DNA of 14,831 nt from Bacillota bacterium (GCA_021816665.1 JAKAXI010000011.1:1-14831); one strand, 5' to 3'; positions 7,580 to 14,325 are shown, numbered from the stretch's first letter. Made by a program: numbers and translations. The notes: generated by a model from the sequence alone, not told the origin.

Positions 7580-8338
7580 CTACAAATTTTGCGGTCGGAT
7601 TCGCTCTCCGACCAGACGACGACCAACCCTGACTAACGTGGCGCCCTCTTCGATCGCGATGGCGAAGTCGTTCGACATGCCCATGGACAGTTCCCGAAAC
7701 TCCGGCCAGGACAACGATTGGCGCACTTCCAGTGAGAGTTCCCGCAACGCCCGAAACCAAGGACGCGTCTCCTCCACATCCTCTGCATGTGGCGCCATCG
7801 TCATCAGGCCCTTCCACTCTACTCCAGGAAGTCCCTGGACTTTCCGGAGGAATGGCTCGACCTCTTCGGGCGATAACCCCGTTTTTGTCGTTTCCCCCGA
7901 AACGTTAACTTGCACCAGCGCCTTGATGACACGTCCCTGGGCTGCAGCACGTTCGCTGAGTGCCTGAGCAAGGGCAAGCGAGTCAACTGAGTGAACCCAA
8001 GAGAAATTCGGAACCACGTACTTTACCTTGTTCAGCTGCAGGCGGCCGATAAAGTGCCAACAGATGGATTGTGGCAGGTGTTCGTTTGCGAAGTCGAGTT
8101 TTACCCGAGCATCCTGCCAGCGGTTCTCGGCAAAGTCGGAGCAGCCGTTTTGCAGTAGAGGAGCGAGAACCTGCTCATCTGCAGATTTTGTCACGGCCAC
8201 AATCCGCACGCTCTCTGGCGTTCTTCCGGAGCGTTGGGCCGCCGCTGCGATCTCTGCTCGTAACGCCAGATACCGCGTGGTGATATCCACGTCGAGCGGG
8301 CTCTTGCGAGGCTCACCCGTACCGAGAGAGGAGTTCAA
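7580..8338 (-). CDS. ylmE: PLP-binding protein YggS/PLPBP family (YlmE)
   Basis: 252 residues, a single-domain TIM-barrel pyridoxal-phosphate protein involved in vitamin B6 and amino-acid homeostasis; no enzyme reaction is known. The PLP lysine is K51 in VAVTKSADEQ. Other family motifs are FAENRWQDA, WHFIGRLQLNKVK, VNVSGETTKTGL and, near the end, LSMGMSNDFAIAIEEGATLV (the phosphate-binding region). The start is a TTG (MNSSLGTG) supported by AGGGGG 9 nt upstream; a GTG 16 codons later would match the usual family N-terminus but has no ribosome binding site. 23 nt separate it from pgeF. Confidence 0.93.
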   Translation of the reverse strand: MNSSLGTGEPRKSPLDVDITTRYLALRAEIAAAAQRSGRTPESVRIVAVTKSADEQVLAPLLQNGCSDFAENRWQDARVKLDFANEHLPQSICWHFIGRLQLNKVKYVVPNFSWVHSVDSLALAQALSERAAAQGRVIKALVQVNVSGETTKTGLSPEEVEPFLRKVQGLPGVEWKGLMTMAPHAEDVEETRPWFRALRELSLEVRQSLSWPEFRELSMGMSNDFAIAIEEGATLVRVGRRLVGERIRPQNL

Positions 8339-8361
8339 CGCTCGTCGCCCCCTGTCTAGCC

Positions 8362-9174
8362 CTACCCGAGCCGAATGGCGCCGAGCAATCGTCCTGTCTT
8401 ACCTTGCTCGGCACGATGTGAATACAACAGGTGTGTGTGGCACGCCGTACAAACGCCAACATCGTGAATGTGCTCTTCGGTAACCCCGGCACTGAGCAAA
8501 TCCAGACGAATGCAAGCTTGTTGACTGAACAGGTACTTCCCGGGCCGCGCGTGTCGAGGTAGAAGTGGCCCCCGACCAAATGACTCCATGACAGGCTCCG
8601 CGACCCGGTCGTCCACTTCGTAACAACAGCGGCGAATCGACGGACCAAGCCACACATCCACGTCCTGCGGACGGGATCCAAACGCCTCACTCATCGTTCG
8701 CAGCACCTCACGCGAGATGTGTGACACGGTGCCACGCCAGCCCGAGTGAGCAGCGCCAATCACACCTGCTTTTGCGTCATAAAAAAGCATCGGCACACAG
8801 TCTGCTGCCATAATCGTCAGCGCGAGACCCGGCACATTCGAGACAACCCCGTCAACACCGGCAATCGGGGGAGAACTAGGCGTACTGCCCCGGCCGCGGT
8901 GCGCTTCGGTAACAACAGCTACCCCGGCTCCGTGTACCTGCTCAGGAACCACCAAATCTTCGAGGTTTGCCCCGATCGCCTCAGCACAACGGCGGCGGTT
9001 TTCCGTCACCGCTGCGGCATCGTCGCCCACATGGTAACCGACATTTAACGACTGGTAGGGGGCTTCGCTCACGCCGCCTTCGCGGAAGGAGAAGATTCCC
9101 CGTACACGGTCTGTGGGCCACTCTGGCCGTATCCAGACGGGATCACCCGCAGACCCTGTCCAATTTGTGCGCAT
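8362..9174 (-). CDS. pgeF: Purine nucleoside phosphorylase / multicopper-laccase-fold protein, YfiH family (YlmD)
   Basis: 270 residues. The YfiH/DUF152 family binds zinc and cleaves purine nucleosides, and in E. coli it corrects peptidoglycan precursors containing L-serine. The three metal ligands are present: H81 in PEQVHGAGV, C126 in AADCVPMLFYD and H143 in GAAHSGWRGT. The C-terminal segment has the conserved VCTACHTHLLYSHR. I chose ATG at MRTNWTGSAG because AAGGGGGTG stands 7 nt upstream; a longer reading frame adds 20 basic residues with no homology. It follows ylmC after 108 nt that include a hairpin, so some termination may occur before it. Confidence 0.92.
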   Translation of the reverse strand: MRTNWTGSAGDPVWIRPEWPTDRVRGIFSFREGGVSEAPYQSLNVGYHVGDDAAAVTENRRRCAEAIGANLEDLVVPEQVHGAGVAVVTEAHRGRGSTPSSPPIAGVDGVVSNVPGLALTIMAADCVPMLFYDAKAGVIGAAHSGWRGTVSHISREVLRTMSEAFGSRPQDVDVWLGPSIRRCCYEVDDRVAEPVMESFGRGPLLPRHARPGKYLFSQQACIRLDLLSAGVTEEHIHDVGVCTACHTHLLYSHRAEQGKTGRLLGAIRLG

Positions 9175-9260
9175 GCGTTCGCACCCCCTTCTCCCGGTAT
9201 CATACCGTAGATGTAAGCGGTTTGGCGAGGTCATAGATTGGAATCCTGAAGCGATCGCGA

Positions 9261-9280
9261 AACAAGGGCCACCAGGCCCT
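9261..9280 (-). terminator. Weak terminator-like hairpin after ylmC
   Basis: Just downstream of the ylmC stop, the minus strand has a perfect 6-bp stem, AGGGCC-TGGT-GGCCCT, followed by TGTTTCG. The stem is GC-rich but the T run is short, so it may only attenuate readthrough from the sigG-ylmC unit into pgeF. Confidence 0.4.
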
Positions 9281-9282
9281 CG

Positions 9283-9576
9283 TCAATACCCACCCGTTCC
9301 TTGTTTCCCGGACTGCGGAGGAATGTAATAGCTCGATTCGTGTCCGCTGTGCAAGTCGACCAAAATCACGTCTGAGCCTATTTTGACGATCTGGTGCCAC
9401 GGAATGACGTAATCCTGGCCTCCCCCCACCATGCCGAAGAACTTTCCCTGGCCAGGAATCACCAGGGCCCGCACAAGTCCGCTGTCGGTGTCAATCTCCA
9501 GGTCACCGATCGTTCCAAGCCGCTTGCCATCTCCAACGTTAACGACATCCTTGGCTTGCAGGTCAGATATGCGCAC
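9283..9576 (-). CDS. ylmC: PRC-barrel sporulation protein, YlmC/YmxH family
   Basis: 97 residues. The PRC-barrel fold is recognisable: MRISDLQAKDVVNVGDGKRL at the start, then GTIGDLEIDTDSG, VRALVIPG, and FFGMVGGGQDYVIPWHQIVKI, ending with IGSDVILVD. That glycine-rich segment (about 46-55) and PWHQI are the usual signature of the YlmC/YmxH family of sporulation-linked proteins. The tail after about residue 80 (Y/G/Q-rich) is longer than in most relatives. GTG start with AAAGGCGGTG 6 nt upstream. It follows sigG by 72 nt, as in other spore formers. Biochemical role unknown. Confidence 0.88.
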   Translation of the reverse strand: MRISDLQAKDVVNVGDGKRLGTIGDLEIDTDSGLVRALVIPGQGKFFGMVGGGQDYVIPWHQIVKIGSDVILVDLHSGHESSYYIPPQSGKQGTGGY

Positions 9577-9648
9577 TCATGACACCGCCTTTGGCCATCC
9601 GAACTCGGACAGCGCCGATTCGTTGACCTCATATCTATATGCGGTGGG

Positions 9649-10428
9649 TCAGCTTTGGATGTGTTTTTGCATGCGGTGAATCGCAGCTTTCTCGAGGCGT
9701 GACACCTGCGCTTGAGAGATGCCAATCTCGTCCGCGACTTCCATTTGTGTCTTCCCTTCATAGAAGCGCATTGAGAGGATTTTCTTCTCGCGGTCTGTGA
9801 GCTTGTGCATCGCTTCCCGAATCGCGATCTCTTCGACCCACGACGAGTCGAGGTTTTTGTCGTCGTGAATCTGGTCCATGACGTAAATCGGGTCGCCTCC
9901 GTCGTGGTAGATGGGCTCGAACAAGGAGACTGGATCCTGAATGGCGTCGAGGGCAAACACCACGTCTTCCTTCGCCACCTCCATCCGTTGTGAAATCTCG
10001 AGAATGGTCGGTTCACGCAGGTTCTGATTCGTCAGCTGATCACGGATTTGCAGTGCCTTATAGGCTATGTCGCGAAGCGACCGACTCACCCGGATTGGGT
10101 TGTTGTCCCGCAGATAACGGCGAATTTCACCGACGATCATCGGCACAGCATAGGTTGAAAAGCGGACATTCTGACCGAGGTCGAAGTTGTCGATGGCTTT
10201 CATTAGACCGATACACCCGACCTGAAACAGGTCATCTACATGTTCGCCACGGTTGTTGAACCGCTGAATCACAGACAGTACGAGCCGCAAATTTCCATTC
10301 ACAAGCTTTTCTCGCGACTCGAGGTCCCCCTCCTTCAGTTTGTAAAACAACTCCCGCATCTCGACGTTTGTCAAGACAGGGAGTTGGGATGTATTGACGC
10401 CACAGATCTCTACTTTGTTCCGCTTCAT
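9649..10428 (-). CDS. sigG: RNA polymerase sigma-G factor, late forespore
   Basis: 259 residues, matching Bacillus SigG closely. It directs late forespore genes after engulfment. Diagnostic parts are MKRNKVEICGVNTSQLPVLT at the N-terminus (SigG-specific), LRLVLSVIQRFNNRG, DDLFQVGCIGLMKAIDNFD (region 2), FSTYAVPMIVGEIRRYLRD, SRSLRDIAYKALQ (region 3), and the C-terminal helix-turn-helix EVADEIGISQAQVSRLEKAA (region 4). The ATG is chosen by alignment to the family start; GGGGGG lies 9 nt upstream. In B. subtilis the gene is read from a sigma-F/sigma-G promoter of its own and, poorly translated, by readthrough from spoIIG; the upstream sequence here would allow the same. An 850-nt repeat-rich gap separates it from sigE. 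Confidence 0.97.
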   Translation of the reverse strand: MKRNKVEICGVNTSQLPVLTNVEMRELFYKLKEGDLESREKLVNGNLRLVLSVIQRFNNRGEHVDDLFQVGCIGLMKAIDNFDLGQNVRFSTYAVPMIVGEIRRYLRDNNPIRVSRSLRDIAYKALQIRDQLTNQNLREPTILEISQRMEVAKEDVVFALDAIQDPVSLFEPIYHDGGDPIYVMDQIHDDKNLDSSWVEEIAIREAMHKLTDREKKILSMRFYEGKTQMEVADEIGISQAQVSRLEKAAIHRMQKHIQS

Positions 10429-10437
10429 CACCGAGTT

Positions 10438-10511
10438 CCCCCCAAGGTGCCAAGGACGACCGCCGTCCGTCGCGGCTAATGAATCCGTCCTCAGTATTTC
10501 CCAGGGGGGGG
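10438..10511 (-). promoter_or_regulatory. Possible ribosome-binding-site sequestering pair upstream of sigG
   Basis: Six G at 10443-10438 (minus strand) form the sigG ribosome binding site. Eight C occur at 10511-10504, within the spacer of the sigG promoter. A readthrough RNA contains both and can form a 6-bp all-GC helix closing a loop that also contains inverted repeats (for example CCGC...GCGG). A transcript starting at the sigG promoter begins downstream of the C run and cannot. This is inference from complementarity; it resembles the reported block of readthrough translation at B. subtilis sigG. Confidence 0.45.
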
Positions 10512-10520
10512 TTCTTATGC
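10492..10520 (-). promoter_or_regulatory. Candidate sigma-F/sigma-G promoter of sigG
   Basis: Minus strand: GCATA (10520-10516), 14 nt, then GGAAATACTG (10501-10492). GCATA fits the forespore -35 (GYATA), and GGAAATACTG fits the sigma-F -10 pattern GGNNANANTN. The spacer is one base shorter than the common 15-16. Transcription would start near 10485, leaving a leader of about 57 nt. Confidence 0.5.
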
Positions 10521-10598
10521 ATTGGTCAACAGTGACACAACCGACCAGACGCTGTCGGTACACAACTCCATTCACGGCGAATGTGGCTGGTTCAAGCC

Positions 10599-10716
10599 GA
10601 TCGCCGCGCCGTAGCAGCACGCGGGGCCATCTCCGCGATCGCGTCGAGCAATAGTAGCGTACGGAGGAACGCGGCCGTCTCCGCGATCGCGCCGCGCCGT
10701 AGCAGCGTACGGCCGC
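10599..10716. repeat. Imperfect GC-rich repeat block, three partial copies
   Basis: Three copies begin with GATCGC at 10599, 10637 and 10685. Copies 1 and 3 share 15 identical bases CCGCGCCGTAGCAGC (10604-10618 and 10692-10706). Copies 2 and 3 share TCTCCGCGATCGCG (10630-10643 and 10678-10691) and GCGTACGG (10657-10664 and 10705-10712), both exactly 48 bp apart. The palindrome CGCGATCGCG occurs twice. No coding sense. Confidence 0.75.
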
Positions 10717-10724
10717 TTATTGCC

Positions 10725-10838
10725 CCGTCTGAGGGGGCAACCGGCTCTTATAAGCTGTTCTTAGCCGCTTCAGCAGCAATAATCCGCCTCTCCGACTCGA
10801 AAATCAGCCGATAAACCGTTGCGAACAGCCTCAGACGG
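10725..10838. repeat. Long inverted repeat with nested complementary segments
   Basis: Perfect 10-bp arms, CCGTCTGAGG (10725-10734) and CCTCAGACGG (10829-10838), enclose 94 nt. Inside, GCAAC and CGGCT near the left arm can pair with AGCCG and GTTGC near the right arm, and an inner GCTG...CAGC hairpin is possible. The left arm is also part of a local hairpin, TGCCCC...GGGGCA. A branched RNA or cruciform could form on either strand. Confidence 0.55.
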
Positions 10839-10852
10839 CCAACCGACGCTCA

Positions 10853-10897
10853 CGGAGCCTCGATAGGCGGTTCTGAGCCGCTACGGAGAGGCCTCCG
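10853..10897. repeat. Stem-loop overlapping the first 11-bp repeat
   Basis: CGGAGCCTC (10853-10861) pairs with GAGGCCTCCG (10888-10897), one base bulged. Inside, GCGG (10867-10870) pairs with CCGC (10878-10881) around a 7-nt loop. No T run follows on either strand, so it is not a typical intrinsic terminator. Confidence 0.55.
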
Positions 10898-10927
10898 TCA
10901 AACCTCCGTCAAACCTCCGACAAACCG
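10892..10927. repeat. 11-bp tandem repeat, left part (3 copies)
   Basis: CCTCCGTCAAA at 10892 and 10903, then CCTCCGACAAA at 10914, followed by CCG. The 41-bp array begins directly after. The same repeat resumes on the other side of that array. Confidence 0.85.
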
Positions 10928-11132
10928 ATTGACACCTACCGAAGCGTGGGCGAGGCTGTAGGTGTCAAATTGACACTTACCGAAGCGTGGGTACGGCTGT
11001 AGGTGTCAAATTGACACTTACCGGATCGCGGGTACGGCTGTAGGTGTCAAATTGACACTTACCGAAGCGTGGGTACGGCTGTAGGTGTCAAATTGACACT
11101 TACCGAAGCGTGGGCGAGGCTGTAGGTGTCAA
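10928..11132. repeat. Tandem array of five 41-bp hairpin-forming units
   Basis: Units start at 10928, 10969, 11010, 11051 and 11092, with no spacers. Each has arms TTGACACYTAC and GTAGGTGTCAA (11 bp) around an 18-nt middle. Unit 1 has perfect arms. Units 2-5 carry one C to T change in the left arm, which leaves a G-U pair in plus-strand RNA but an A-C mismatch in minus-strand RNA. Middles differ in a symmetric way: units 1 and 5 share GGGCGAGGCT, units 2 and 4 are identical with GGGTACGGCT, and unit 3 has extra changes. Every unit carries TTGACA on both strands, but no -10 partner is seen at 16-18 nt. Confidence 0.95.
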
Positions 11133-11157
11133 TCCGACAAACCTCCGTCAAACCTCC
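11133..11157. repeat. 11-bp tandem repeat, right part
   Basis: TCCGACAAA, then CCTCCGTCAAA at 11142, then CCTCC. This continues the repeat seen on the left of the 41-bp array (10892-10927), as if the array had been inserted into or grown within it. Confidence 0.8.
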
Positions 11158-11280
11158 AGCCCCGCAGACGAGAACTGGAGAAATTCGGATGCAAGACCGT
11201 ACCTTCCAAAAAATCGAGACGGAACAGGTCAAATCGGAGCGCTCGCTTTAGCGTCTGTGACGGTCTGACCCGTGCGCCTC

Positions 11281-12021
11281 TCAAATCATGCGGTTGAACT
11301 CTTTGCGCAGACGTTTGATGATCCGCTTCTCGAGGCGGGAAATGTACGACTGCGAAATCCCAAGGAGGTCAGCAACATCCTTTTGCGTCATCTCTTCGCC
11401 AGTCCCAAGTCCGAATCGAAGCTCCATGATTCTACGTTCACGATCAGTCAGTTTCTCGAGTGCATCATAGAGCAGTGTCCGGTCAACTTCTTCTTCAAGG
11501 TTGCGGTAGATGGTGTCCGCTTCGGTGCCCAAGACGTCGGAGAGGAGAAGTTCGTTTCCATCCCAGTCGACGTTGAGCGGTTCGTCAAACGAGACCTCAG
11601 ACCGCAACTTGTTGTTGCGCCGGAGAAACATCAGAATCTCGTTCTCAATGCACCTCGAAGCGTACGTCGCAAGTTTGATCTTTTTACCCGGGTCGAAAGT
11701 GTTCACGGCCTTAATTAGCCCAATCGTGCCGATCGAGACCAAGTCCTCAATGTTGAGCCCAGTGTTTTCAAACTTGCGGGCAATGTAGACAACCAATCGT
11801 AAGTTGCGTTCGATCAACATCGCCCGAACAGCTTCGTCCCCTCCTGGAAGGCGACTGAGCAGATACTCTTCCTCTTCTCGCGTCAGCGGCGGCGGCAGGG
11901 CCTCTCCTCCACCGACGTAGTAGACTTCTTCACTGCCCCCCGCCAGTCGCAGACGAATTTCGATCCAAAGCAGCTGCAACCGCATCCTGAGTCTGATCCC
12001 GATTGGTATCGTGGGTTTCAA
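11281..12021 (-). CDS. sigE: RNA polymerase sigma-E precursor (pro-SigE), early mother cell
   Basis: 246 residues from the chosen start. SigE directs early mother-cell genes after its pro-peptide is removed by SpoIIGA. The pro-region is basic and amphipathic (about 1-34, containing [10 protein letters not shown]), and the processing region SEEVYYVGG aligns with B. subtilis. Sigma regions follow: [82 protein letters not shown], and the helix-turn-helix [21 protein letters not shown] chose a TTG with GAGGG 9 nt upstream; an ATG 9 bases earlier directly abuts that site, and another ATG at 11985 gives a shorter pro-region. The start lies inside spoIIGA (92-bp overlap in another frame). The stop is followed by the repeat-rich spacer, with no terminator seen. 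Confidence 0.96.
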   Translation of the reverse strand: MKPTIPIGIRLRMRLQLLWIEIRLRLAGGSEEVYYVGGGEALPPPLTREEEEYLLSRLPGGDEAVRAMLIERNLRLVVYIARKFENTGLNIEDLVSIGTIGLIKAVNTFDPGKKIKLATYASRCIENEILMFLRRNNKLRSEVSFDEPLNVDWDGNELLLSDVLGTEADTIYRNLEEEVDRTLLYDALEKLTDRERRIMELRFGLGTGEEMTQKDVADLLGISQSYISRLEKRIIKRLRKEFNRMI

Positions 12022-12949
12022 TGCTGTCATCCCTCACAATGGCTTCAATGTGCATGATGGCCTGAAATTGGTCGTCCAAAGAGAGTCCACCTTCATGCGC
12101 CGCCAACAGTACTTCAGTCGCTGCTGGGTACCATCCCGAATCACTCCGGATGAACACAGTGTCGGGGCGAACCGCAAACGTCAGTTGTTGGGTCCCGCCG
12201 GCTCCACGGTACGGCACGATTGAAATCCGACGCATCCACGCCTCGTCAGTGATTCCTGACAGAACGTCCAGCATGTCCGCTTGCTTCGAGTGCACGACGG
12301 ACAGCGCGTCAGGGAGCAGGGGCGCCAGAACCCGGGATTCGACAAGGCAGACCGGTTTTCTACTGATCGGATCACGAAGTTGGTTCCCTGTGTCAACGAG
12401 ACCCGTGAAAGTCACTTCCCTCTCTCCGATTGACGCCTTGACCTCAACTCGCTGCGCCTTCTGGATCTGCATGCGACGCACACGCCCGACACCGTAGCGT
12501 AAGATTCCCGCGCCAAGAACAACCGCGAGAATGAGCGACAGGCTCTTGACGCTCGTCGTGAACACGAGTCGATGAGTGGCGACTTCGACTCCACTAGCTA
12601 CTGAAACGCCCGGCAGTGCAAAGTGCAGAGCGATGGCTGCACCCGCGAACACGAAAGTCACCAGGTAGTACATCGCCACGGCCCGTCCGAGGTCGAGCCA
12701 GTTACGCCATGGTACGCCCAAACCTACGATCCATAAGGAGGCGAGCGCTTTGCCGGCCCAAGTGGTGAACAGCTGAAGGTGTGGGACAAACATCAGTAGC
12801 GCGTACAGCGAGCCGACAAGCGCTGCGAGAAGCAATCTCCGCGGGCGGGCGGAGCGCTTCATAATCCAGCACGTCGTCCACAAGATCGCGGCGTCCATGA
12901 GGAAGTTAACCAGCCACACCACGTCGATATATACGACTGGTATAGGCAT
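11930..12949 (-). CDS. spoIIGA: Pro-sigma-E processing aspartic protease SpoIIGA
   Basis: 339 residues, somewhat longer than the roughly 309 of B. subtilis. The first 150 residues contain about five hydrophobic helices that place it in the sporulation septum membrane. The soluble protease half contains the catalytic aspartate D186 in [12 protein letters not shown]; this type of protease acts as a dimer, each subunit giving one aspartate. Other family segments are [14 protein letters not shown] and the C-terminal [20 protein letters not shown]. The last 30 residues (polar, [10 protein letters not shown]) are encoded in the region that also encodes the SigE pro-peptide, so the extra length is this overlap. 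ATG start with GGGGTG 5 nt upstream. Confidence 0.95.
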   Translation of the reverse strand: MPIPVVYIDVVWLVNFLMDAAILWTTCWIMKRSARPRRLLLAALVGSLYALLMFVPHLQLFTTWAGKALASLWIVGLGVPWRNWLDLGRAVAMYYLVTFVFAGAAIALHFALPGVSVASGVEVATHRLVFTTSVKSLSLILAVVLGAGILRYGVGRVRRMQIQKAQRVEVKASIGEREVTFTGLVDTGNQLRDPISRKPVCLVESRVLAPLLPDALSVVHSKQADMLDVLSGITDEAWMRRISIVPYRGAGGTQQLTFAVRPDTVFIRSDSGWYPAATEVLLAAHEGGLSLDDQFQAIMHIEAIVRDDSIETHDTNRDQTQDAVAAALDRNSSATGGGQ

Positions 12950-12978
12950 GGCATCACCCCGGATTCAGCGTTGGCCCC

Positions 12979-13011
12979 AGTATAGTTCATCTCTATTACA
13001 AAGCCTGTCGG
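12979..13011 (-). promoter_or_regulatory. Candidate spoIIG promoter with long spacer and Spo0A-box-like motif
   Basis: A good -10, TATACT (12984-12979), lies 30 nt before the spoIIGA start. At normal 17-nt spacing there is no -35. At 21 nt there is CCGACA (13011-13006), within TTCCGACAGGCTTT. The B. subtilis spoIIG promoter likewise has a 22-bp spacer and TATACT and depends on Spo0A. On the plus strand the same bases read TGTCGGA, one mismatch from the Spo0A box TGTCGAA. Confidence 0.6.
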
Positions 13012-13096
13012 AACTTGACTGAGATTCAAGAGAGTTTTTGTTGAGGCATTGAAAGTTTTGTCTCTACGTAACGACGGCTTGGTGCGTCAGACCTGT

Positions 13097-13134
13097 ACAA
13101 ACAAAAAACGCTGCACCGACAAGGTCGGGCAGCG
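13097..13134 (-). terminator. ftsZ (ftsA-ftsZ) transcription terminator
   Basis: On the minus strand, CGCTGC-CCGAC and GTCGG-T-GCAGCG form an 11-bp stem with one bulged base and a CTT loop, followed by TTTTTTGTTTG. It begins about 35 nt after the ftsZ stop and separates cell division genes from the spoIIG operon. Confidence 0.93.
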
Positions 13135-13168
13135 CAGAATGCGAGGAATCACGAAGGAACTGACTTGT

Positions 13169-14269
13169 CTAGCGATCGCGGAAACGGCTATTTTGCCGAC
13201 GGATGTAGGCCGGCACGTCCCAAGAGTTCGTCACGGCGGCCTGTGCCTGACCCTGGCTCAGCTCATCGAGAACGGCTGACCGCTGGCGAGATGGTGGTTG
13301 AACCTGCATGTTCGGCGTCGCTTCAAAACCCGTTGCAATGACCGTCACAATGATCTCGTCTTCGAGTTCCGGGCTAATCACAGCGCCGAAAATCATGTTG
13401 ACGTCCGGATCTGCAGCGGAGGAAACGATATCGGCCGCCTCGTTGACTTCCCAGAGGCTGAGGTTGTTTCCACCAGCCACCTGCATTAAGACACCACGCG
13501 CCCCGTCAATCGAGGTCTCAAGCAGTGGACTGCAGATCGCGTTTTTCGCAGCTTCGGCAGCGCGATTTTCACCCGTGGCGACGCCGATGCCCATCAGCGC
13601 GGAGCCACGCTCCGTCATGATCGACTTCACGTCAGCAAAGTCCACGTTGATGAGCCCTGGCACCGCGATCAAATCAGAAATACCCGCTACACCCTGTCGC
13701 AAAACGTTGTCAGCTTCGCGGAAAGCCTCGAGCACTGGCGTGTTTCGATCGACAATCTCAAGCAGGCGGTCGTTCGGGATCACGATTAACGTATCAACCT
13801 TCTCTTTCAGGTTCGCTACGCCTTGTTCAGCCTGCAACATGCGCCGCTTTTGTTCAAAGCGGAACGGCTTGGTCACAACTCCCACGGTCAAAGCGCCTAG
13901 CTCTTTCGCGATCTCGGCGATAATCGGGGCAGCGCCCGTGCCAGTGCCGCCGCCCATTCCCGCGGTCACGAAGATCATGTCTGCGCCGCGCAATGCGTTC
14001 GTGAGCGCCTCGCGACTCTCTTCAGCAGCTTTCTTCCCCACTTCCGGATTGGCGCCTGCACCGAGTCCACGGGTCAGTTTCTCACCAATCTGAATCCTCG
14101 TCTCCGCCTTGGCAAGTTGAAGCGCCTGAGCGTCGGTGTTCACCACGATAAAGTCAACGCCTTCAATGCCGGACTCAATCATGCGATTGACGGCGTTACA
14201 GCCGCCTCCTCCGACGCCAACGACCTTGATGCGCGCGAACGACTCAAAATCCGTATCAAAATCCAGCAT
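13169..14269 (-). CDS. ftsZ: Cell division GTPase FtsZ
   Basis: Tubulin-like GTPase that polymerises into the Z ring. 366 residues. N-terminal GTP-binding residues [13 protein letters not shown] (18-30), the tubulin signature GGGTGTG (106-112), and the T7 catalytic loop NVDFADV (208-214) are all present. The C-terminal linker (about 318-350) is short and rich in Q, S and A, followed by the FtsA/SepF/ZapA-binding peptide WDVPAYIRR, and a basic tail (RQNSRFRDR). The ATG giving MLDFDTDF is chosen over an upstream in-frame TTG/GTG because AAGGAGGA lies 6 nt before it and it matches family starts. Gap to ftsA is 56 nt. Position 24 is Cys where many Bacillus FtsZ proteins have Asn; this variant occurs in other Firmicutes. 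Confidence 0.98.
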   Translation of the reverse strand: MLDFDTDFESFARIKVVGVGGGGCNAVNRMIESGIEGVDFIVVNTDAQALQLAKAETRIQIGEKLTRGLGAGANPEVGKKAAEESREALTNALRGADMIFVTAGMGGGTGTGAAPIIAEIAKELGALTVGVVTKPFRFEQKRRMLQAEQGVANLKEKVDTLIVIPNDRLLEIVDRNTPVLEAFREADNVLRQGVAGISDLIAVPGLINVDFADVKSIMTERGSALMGIGVATGENRAAEAAKNAICSPLLETSIDGARGVLMQVAGGNNLSLWEVNEAADIVSSAADPDVNMIFGAVISPELEDEIIVTVIATGFEATPNMQVQPPSRQRSAVLDELSQGQAQAAVTNSWDVPAYIRRQNSRFRDR

Positions 14270-14325
14270 CGCTGTTCCTCCTTGGGACATATCCTCGCAT
14301 CTCTTGCTGTCTATCGCGACCAGCC

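Larger units (their letters stand above)
10521..11280. other. Gene-free, repeat-rich spacer between sigE and sigG
   Basis: No reading frame here looks like protein; those on the plus strand are low-complexity products of the repeats. From low to high coordinates it holds a GC-rich imperfect repeat block, a 114-bp inverted-repeat region, a stem-loop, an 11-bp tandem repeat split by five 41-bp hairpin units, and a plain stretch (11158-11280) in which I see neither a terminator nor a promoter. In B. subtilis sigE and sigG are close together, so this is extra sequence. The separate parts are listed individually. Confidence 0.8.

Noticed and set aside
7557..7817. N-terminal extension of the YggT-family protein
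   Set aside because: The extension lies inside yggS in another frame and is Gly/Arg-rich without hydrophobic helices; the internal ATG matches the family start.
9175..9282. Promoter for pgeF based on TATGAT near 9200
   Set aside because: The -10 match is good but nothing like a -35 lies at 16-18 nt.
10721..10739. Intrinsic terminator at TGCCCC...GGGGCA
   Set aside because: Stable hairpin but no T run follows on either strand.
10581..10814. 77-codon plus-strand reading frame in the spacer
   Set aside because: Low-complexity Ala/Ser/Arg product of the GC-rich repeats, no ribosome binding site, and no resemblance to protein.
10928..11132. CRISPR array
   Set aside because: The repeats abut with no unique spacers, the units are palindromic throughout, and no cas gene is in the window.
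10928..11132. Array of promoters, because TTGACA occurs on both strands of each unit
   Set aside because: No acceptable -10 hexamer lies 16-18 nt from any of them in either direction.
10621..11280. Insertion sequence or its remnant
   Set aside because: No transposase fragment, and no pair of terminal inverted repeats with target duplication could be defined.
13308..14093. 261-codon plus-strand frame opposite ftsZ
   Set aside because: Exact antisense of a highly conserved gene; Ser/Ala/Pro-rich composition expected from the complementary strand.
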